From Rhodococcus koreensis (GTDB taxonomy: Bacteria > Actinomycetota > Actinomycetes > Mycobacteriales > Mycobacteriaceae): 64,000 bases of DNA. Where the stretch lies: NCBI RefSeq assembly GCF_900105905.1, contig NZ_FNSV01000001.1, positions 1-64,000 of the forward strand, written 5' to 3'. This document shows positions 61,202 to 64,000 of the stretch, in pieces. The notes beneath the pieces were generated by a model, which was not told the DNA's origin, searched no databases, and saw only the letters and a list, made by a program, of their open reading frames with translations. Made by a program: the position numbers and the translations under genes. Position 1 is the stretch's first letter. Each line of letters opens with the position of its first letter.

Positions 61202-63241
61202 ATGACGGAAATGCGTCGCGACCGGCCCCGGGTGAGCAGGAACAAAGAGATGGTGGTGCTCAAAGCCATCGCCGTAGTGGTCCCCGCCTCCTTCCTGCCG
61301 GTGTTCGCCTACAACCTCGGCGGGGGTGACGAAACCCTGTGGCACCCGCTCGGCCTGATCATCGATGTGGCCAAGGGAAATCGGACGTGGCCGGGTGGCG
61401 CGACCGCTGTACTGATCGGAGAAGTGGTCGCCATCGCGGCGCTCGTGGCGGGCGGGTTTTGGCTGCTCAAGACGACGGGGCGGCTCGAGAAGATACAGGA
61501 GAAGCGCGCGGAGAAGCGGATCGACAAGTACGCCGACTCCATGACGGACCCGCGGGAAGTCGAGCAGACCAATCCGGCCGCCGCCGCCGAGGAGACCAGG
61601 CGGCTAGCACCGACGATCAGCGAAACCCATCCGGGTCATGGCGGCATCGTCGTGGGCAACACGGTCAGATCGAACCGCGAGCTGCGGATGCCGTGGGAGT
61701 GGGTGTGCATCGCGATCGCCGGCTCCCGCATGGGAAAGTCGGCGACCCTGGCGATTCCGGCCATCTGCTACGCAGTCGGATTCTGCCTGGGCACGTCCAA
61801 CAAGCCCGACATCTACACCCACACCCTGTACCTGCGTAAACAGATGGGAAGGGTCTGGCTCTTCGACCTGGAAGGTGTGACCACCGGCAACAGGCGCGAG
61901 ACGGCGAGCTTCTGGTTCAACCCGCTGCGCCGAGTCGACGACCTGCCGTCCGCGCGAGTGGTGTGCGACTACTTCATCTCCGCCGCCACCGACGACAACG
62001 CCCGGGTCGACGCCTACTTCGACGGCGCCGCCCGGGACCTGTTCGGCTCCTACCTTCTCGCCGCCGCGCTCGCCGGTGGCGATCTTCGGCACGTGGTGGA
62101 CTGGCTCCGCGAAACACAGTCCCAGATCCCGGTGAAGGTGCTCGCCCAGAACGGGTACGCCGATCTCGCGAACACCATGCAGAGCAAGCAGAGCGTCAAC
62201 GCCAAACAGCGGGACGGCTTCTACGACATGGCGCGCCGGTTCCTCGCGCCTCTCGACGAGCCTCGCTACGAAGAAGCGATCCTGCCGAACACCCGGATCA
62301 CGATCGGGACGGACAGTGATGGGCGAATCCTCGTCACCCCCGGCCGTGAAGTCCACGACCTGCCCGAACTCGATATCGACCAGGTCGTACGCAGCACCGA
62401 CACCGTCTACGCCATGAGCAAGAAGGGAGCCGGATCCGCCTCCGCGCTCACCACAGCCTTGGTCGGCGCCATCGGCGACGCATTGCAGGAGTACGGCGCC
62501 CAACAGAGCGACGGGCGGGTCCCGATCCCGGCGGTCATGGTTCTCGACGAAGCCGCGAACATCTGCAAGCTGCAGCAACTCCCCGAGTGGTACTCGCACT
62601 TCGGATCCCGCGGATGCATCCTCATCACCATCCTGCAGTCACCGTCGCAGGCGAAGAAGGTGTGGGGTGAGACCAACTACGACGCCATGGTCGATGCCTG
62701 CAACATGCTCTGGTACGGCGGCAACGTCAACGACAAAGGGTTTCTGGCCTCGCTGTCCGATGAGATCGGCGACCACTTCGTCGAGGTCGAGAACCGCAGC
62801 CGGAGCGGCGGCATGTTGGGCAGTGGGCAAACAACGATCAGCACGTCGTTCCAACGGGAGAAGATTCTCACCGTCGACGACCTCAAGGCGCTGCCGCAAA
62901 CTCGGGCCATCGTCACGATGGGCGGCAGCAAGCCGCTGCTGGTCCGCAAGAACTTCTGGGGCAACACACCGTTCGCCGCCGACATCAAGCGATCCCTCGC
63001 CGAGTGCAAGGCCAGCACCGATCGCATTGAGCAGAAGGCGCTCCCGCTCGGATTCTCCGATCGGGCCGCGTCGGAGGAACCCACCGGCCCGATTCCGCGC
63101 ATCACTGCCGCCGCCGACAAGGAACTGATCGAGCTACCCGTTCAGCAGAGCGGCGTCGCGCCGACCACGGGCGTCGCCGCAGCACCTGATGCCGTCGACG
63201 ACATCTTCGAGTCCGAATTCTTCGCGGAAGGAACGCACTGA
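61202..63241 (+). CDS. VirD4/TraD-like coupling protein
   Basis: The 679-residue protein has two membrane helices (about 18-40 and 63-90), then VCIAIAGSRMGKSATLAIPA (Walker A, GSRMGKSA), VMVLDEAANICKLQQLPEW (Walker B, near 442) and FLASLSDEIGDHFVEVENRS. That order and the large C-terminal ATPase domain mark a type IV coupling protein, which recruits the relaxosome to the channel. It follows the lipoprotein by 10 nt. The missing relaxase would be its partner, presumably encoded outside this window. Confidence 0.85.
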   Translation: MTEMRRDRPRVSRNKEMVVLKAIAVVVPASFLPVFAYNLGGGDETLWHPLGLIIDVAKGNRTWPGGATAVLIGEVVAIAALVAGGFWLLKTTGRLEKIQEKRAEKRIDKYADSMTDPREVEQTNPAAAAEETRRLAPTISETHPGHGGIVVGNTVRSNRELRMPWEWVCIAIAGSRMGKSATLAIPAICYAVGFCLGTSNKPDIYTHTLYLRKQMGRVWLFDLEGVTTGNRRETASFWFNPLRRVDDLPSARVVCDYFISAATDDNARVDAYFDGAARDLFGSYLLAAALAGGDLRHVVDWLRETQSQIPVKVLAQNGYADLANTMQSKQSVNAKQRDGFYDMARRFLAPLDEPRYEEAILPNTRITIGTDSDGRILVTPGREVHDLPELDIDQVVRSTDTVYAMSKKGAGSASALTTALVGAIGDALQEYGAQQSDGRVPIPAVMVLDEAANICKLQQLPEWYSHFGSRGCILITILQSPSQAKKVWGETNYDAMVDACNMLWYGGNVNDKGFLASLSDEIGDHFVEVENRSRSGGMLGSGQTTISTSFQREKILTVDDLKALPQTRAIVTMGGSKPLLVRKNFWGNTPFAADIKRSLAECKASTDRIEQKALPLGFSDRAASEEPTGPIPRITAAADKELIELPVQQSGVAPTTGVAAAPDAVDDIFESEFFAEGTH

Positions 63242-63819
63242 TGGTCAATCTCTCGGCAACCGAGGACGAGTGGCAGAGCGACGACGAGACCGGGTACGAG
63301 AACCCGTACGACTACGACCCGAACGCCGTGGACGAGAACGACCCTACCGTCGATGGGGACGATCCCAGCCTCAACTCCGACGAAGACACTGAGGAGATCA
63401 CAGAGGACGACGAGGACGGCGCGCTCGCCGAGATCGAGCCGATGTACGGCAGCGTCGTCGAGTGGGTGGAAGGGTGGTTCACCAAGGTCATCCGCCGAAG
63501 AATGGGGTCCGGGGGTGGAGAAGGTGGACTCGCCTGGGACGAGCGCTGGTGGCTGTACCCCGAAGTCGCAGGCCGGCTCACAGCCGCCTGGTACGCGTGG
63601 GAGGAAGCCCGAGCATCCGACAAACCCTCAGCAATGTCCCACTGGTGGATCCAGCACCTCGAGCCGCACCTGAGGGTCATCTTCGACGGCGAAACCGGTC
63701 CCATGTCCCACGCCAAAGCCGACGGCTCCTTCTCCGGCTGGCCGGCCCTGCCAACCCAATCGGTACCCCCGGAGTTGCTCGATGGCCTCCTCAACGATCC
63801 CGCGAAGGGAGATCTCTGA
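63241..63819 (+). CDS. DUF4913 protein
   Basis: The ATG overlaps the previous TGA. A strongly acidic N-terminal third (DDETGYENPYDYDPNAVDEN) is followed by MYGSVVEWVEGWFTKVIRRR, then GLAWDERWWLYPEVAGRLTA and SHWWIQHLEPHLRVIFDGET. This is the DUF4913 domain, common next to actinobacterial coupling proteins. It may act as an adaptor for the coupling protein. The acidic tail could mimic DNA or recruit basic partners. Confidence 0.8.
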   Translation: MVNLSATEDEWQSDDETGYENPYDYDPNAVDENDPTVDGDDPSLNSDEDTEEITEDDEDGALAEIEPMYGSVVEWVEGWFTKVIRRRMGSGGGEGGLAWDERWWLYPEVAGRLTAAWYAWEEARASDKPSAMSHWWIQHLEPHLRVIFDGETGPMSHAKADGSFSGWPALPTQSVPPELLDGLLNDPAKGDL

Positions 63820-63829
63820 CTCCGTGCGC

Positions 63830-64000
63830 CTACTTGCGGTCGATCTTCTTCGTGACCGGGACACCGCCAATGTTCTCCAAATCACTCAGCCCAGGCGGAT
63901 GGGACAGAGACGCGTACACGGCTACTATCCGCGCCTGTGCGGCAACTGTCTCAACGTCCGACCTTGTTGTGTCTCGAAATATTTCATAATCCTCATGCGT
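63830..64000 (-). CDS. Partial gene, minus strand, runs off the window
   Basis: The frame reads from the right edge THEDYEIFRDTTRSDVETVA, then LSDLENIGGVPVTKKIDRK, and stops at 63830-63832. It has good codon usage and no competing frame with the same quality, and it converges on the DUF4913 gene. Only the last 56 residues are visible, and the family is not recognised. Confidence 0.5.
   Translation of the reverse strand, partial: THEDYEIFRDTTRSDVETVAAQARIVAVYASLSHPPGLSDLENIGGVPVTKKIDRK

Noticed and set aside
1..64000. tRNA, rRNA or a relaxase gene
   Set aside because: No cloverleaf-like or rRNA sequence was noticed, and no HUH-type or other relaxase motif was found. A covariance or profile scan would be needed to exclude them fully.

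Overview
The window looks like part of a large conjugative plasmid, or a plasmid-derived element, from a mycolic-acid actinobacterium (Rhodococcus, Gordonia, Nocardia or a relative). This is inferred from the high GC content, frequent GTG starts and four-base ATGA/GTGA gene overlaps, a cutinase-like protein inside a transfer operon, and actinobacterial families (SCO6880-type, DUF4913, DUF2637, DUF2510, the MAB_1171c/ImmA/XRE trio). No rRNA, tRNA or core chromosomal gene was seen.

Layout. (1) 0-15 kb is accessory DNA: small exported or membrane proteins, a 671-residue P-loop GTPase-like protein, an HTH plus GIY-YIG pair, a uracil-DNA-glycosylase-like protein and several HTH regulators. Several of these genes carry one-base frameshifts. 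(2) 15-23.2 kb (minus strand) holds a 1899-residue Rhs/YD-repeat protein with a candidate nuclease tip, followed by a 750-residue protein with two C-terminal PASTA domains. No immunity gene lies between them. (3) 23.8-29.6 kb (minus strand) is the most novel part. It is a compact operon with two different radical SAM enzymes, a subtilisin-like protease with no signal peptide, and two or three small proteins that look like ribosomally made peptide precursors. It reads as an unclassified RiPP pathway and visually has lower GC than its surroundings. (4) 30-31.2 kb has remnants of an IS3-type transposase and a tyrosine recombinase, next to an intact small serine recombinase. (5) 31.2-41 kb is the plasmid maintenance region: parA and a small ParB-like gene, DUF2637, arrays of an 8-bp motif, a 570-bp block repeated three times plus a partial fourth copy, a primase-like replication protein and a small RHH protein.

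(6) 41-44.6 kb carries a methyltransferase and a four-gene minus-strand module (two XRE-like regulators, ImmA/IrrE-like metalloprotease, MAB_1171c-type membrane protein). An 11-bp-phased repeat lies in the gap upstream. (7) 44.9-63.8 kb is a long, almost gapless plus-strand operon for conjugative transfer: cutinase-like protein, exported and membrane proteins, two P-loop-like proteins with degenerate nucleotide-binding motifs, small two-helix membrane proteins, a VirB6-like protein, SCO6880-type protein, VirB4-like ATPase, an M23 peptidase/lytic transglycosylase fusion, lipoproteins, a VirD4-like coupling protein and DUF4913. No relaxase is visible; it may lie outside the window. The transfer operon shows no frameshifts, in contrast to the accessory genes.

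All family assignments come from reading sequence motifs. No database search was run.
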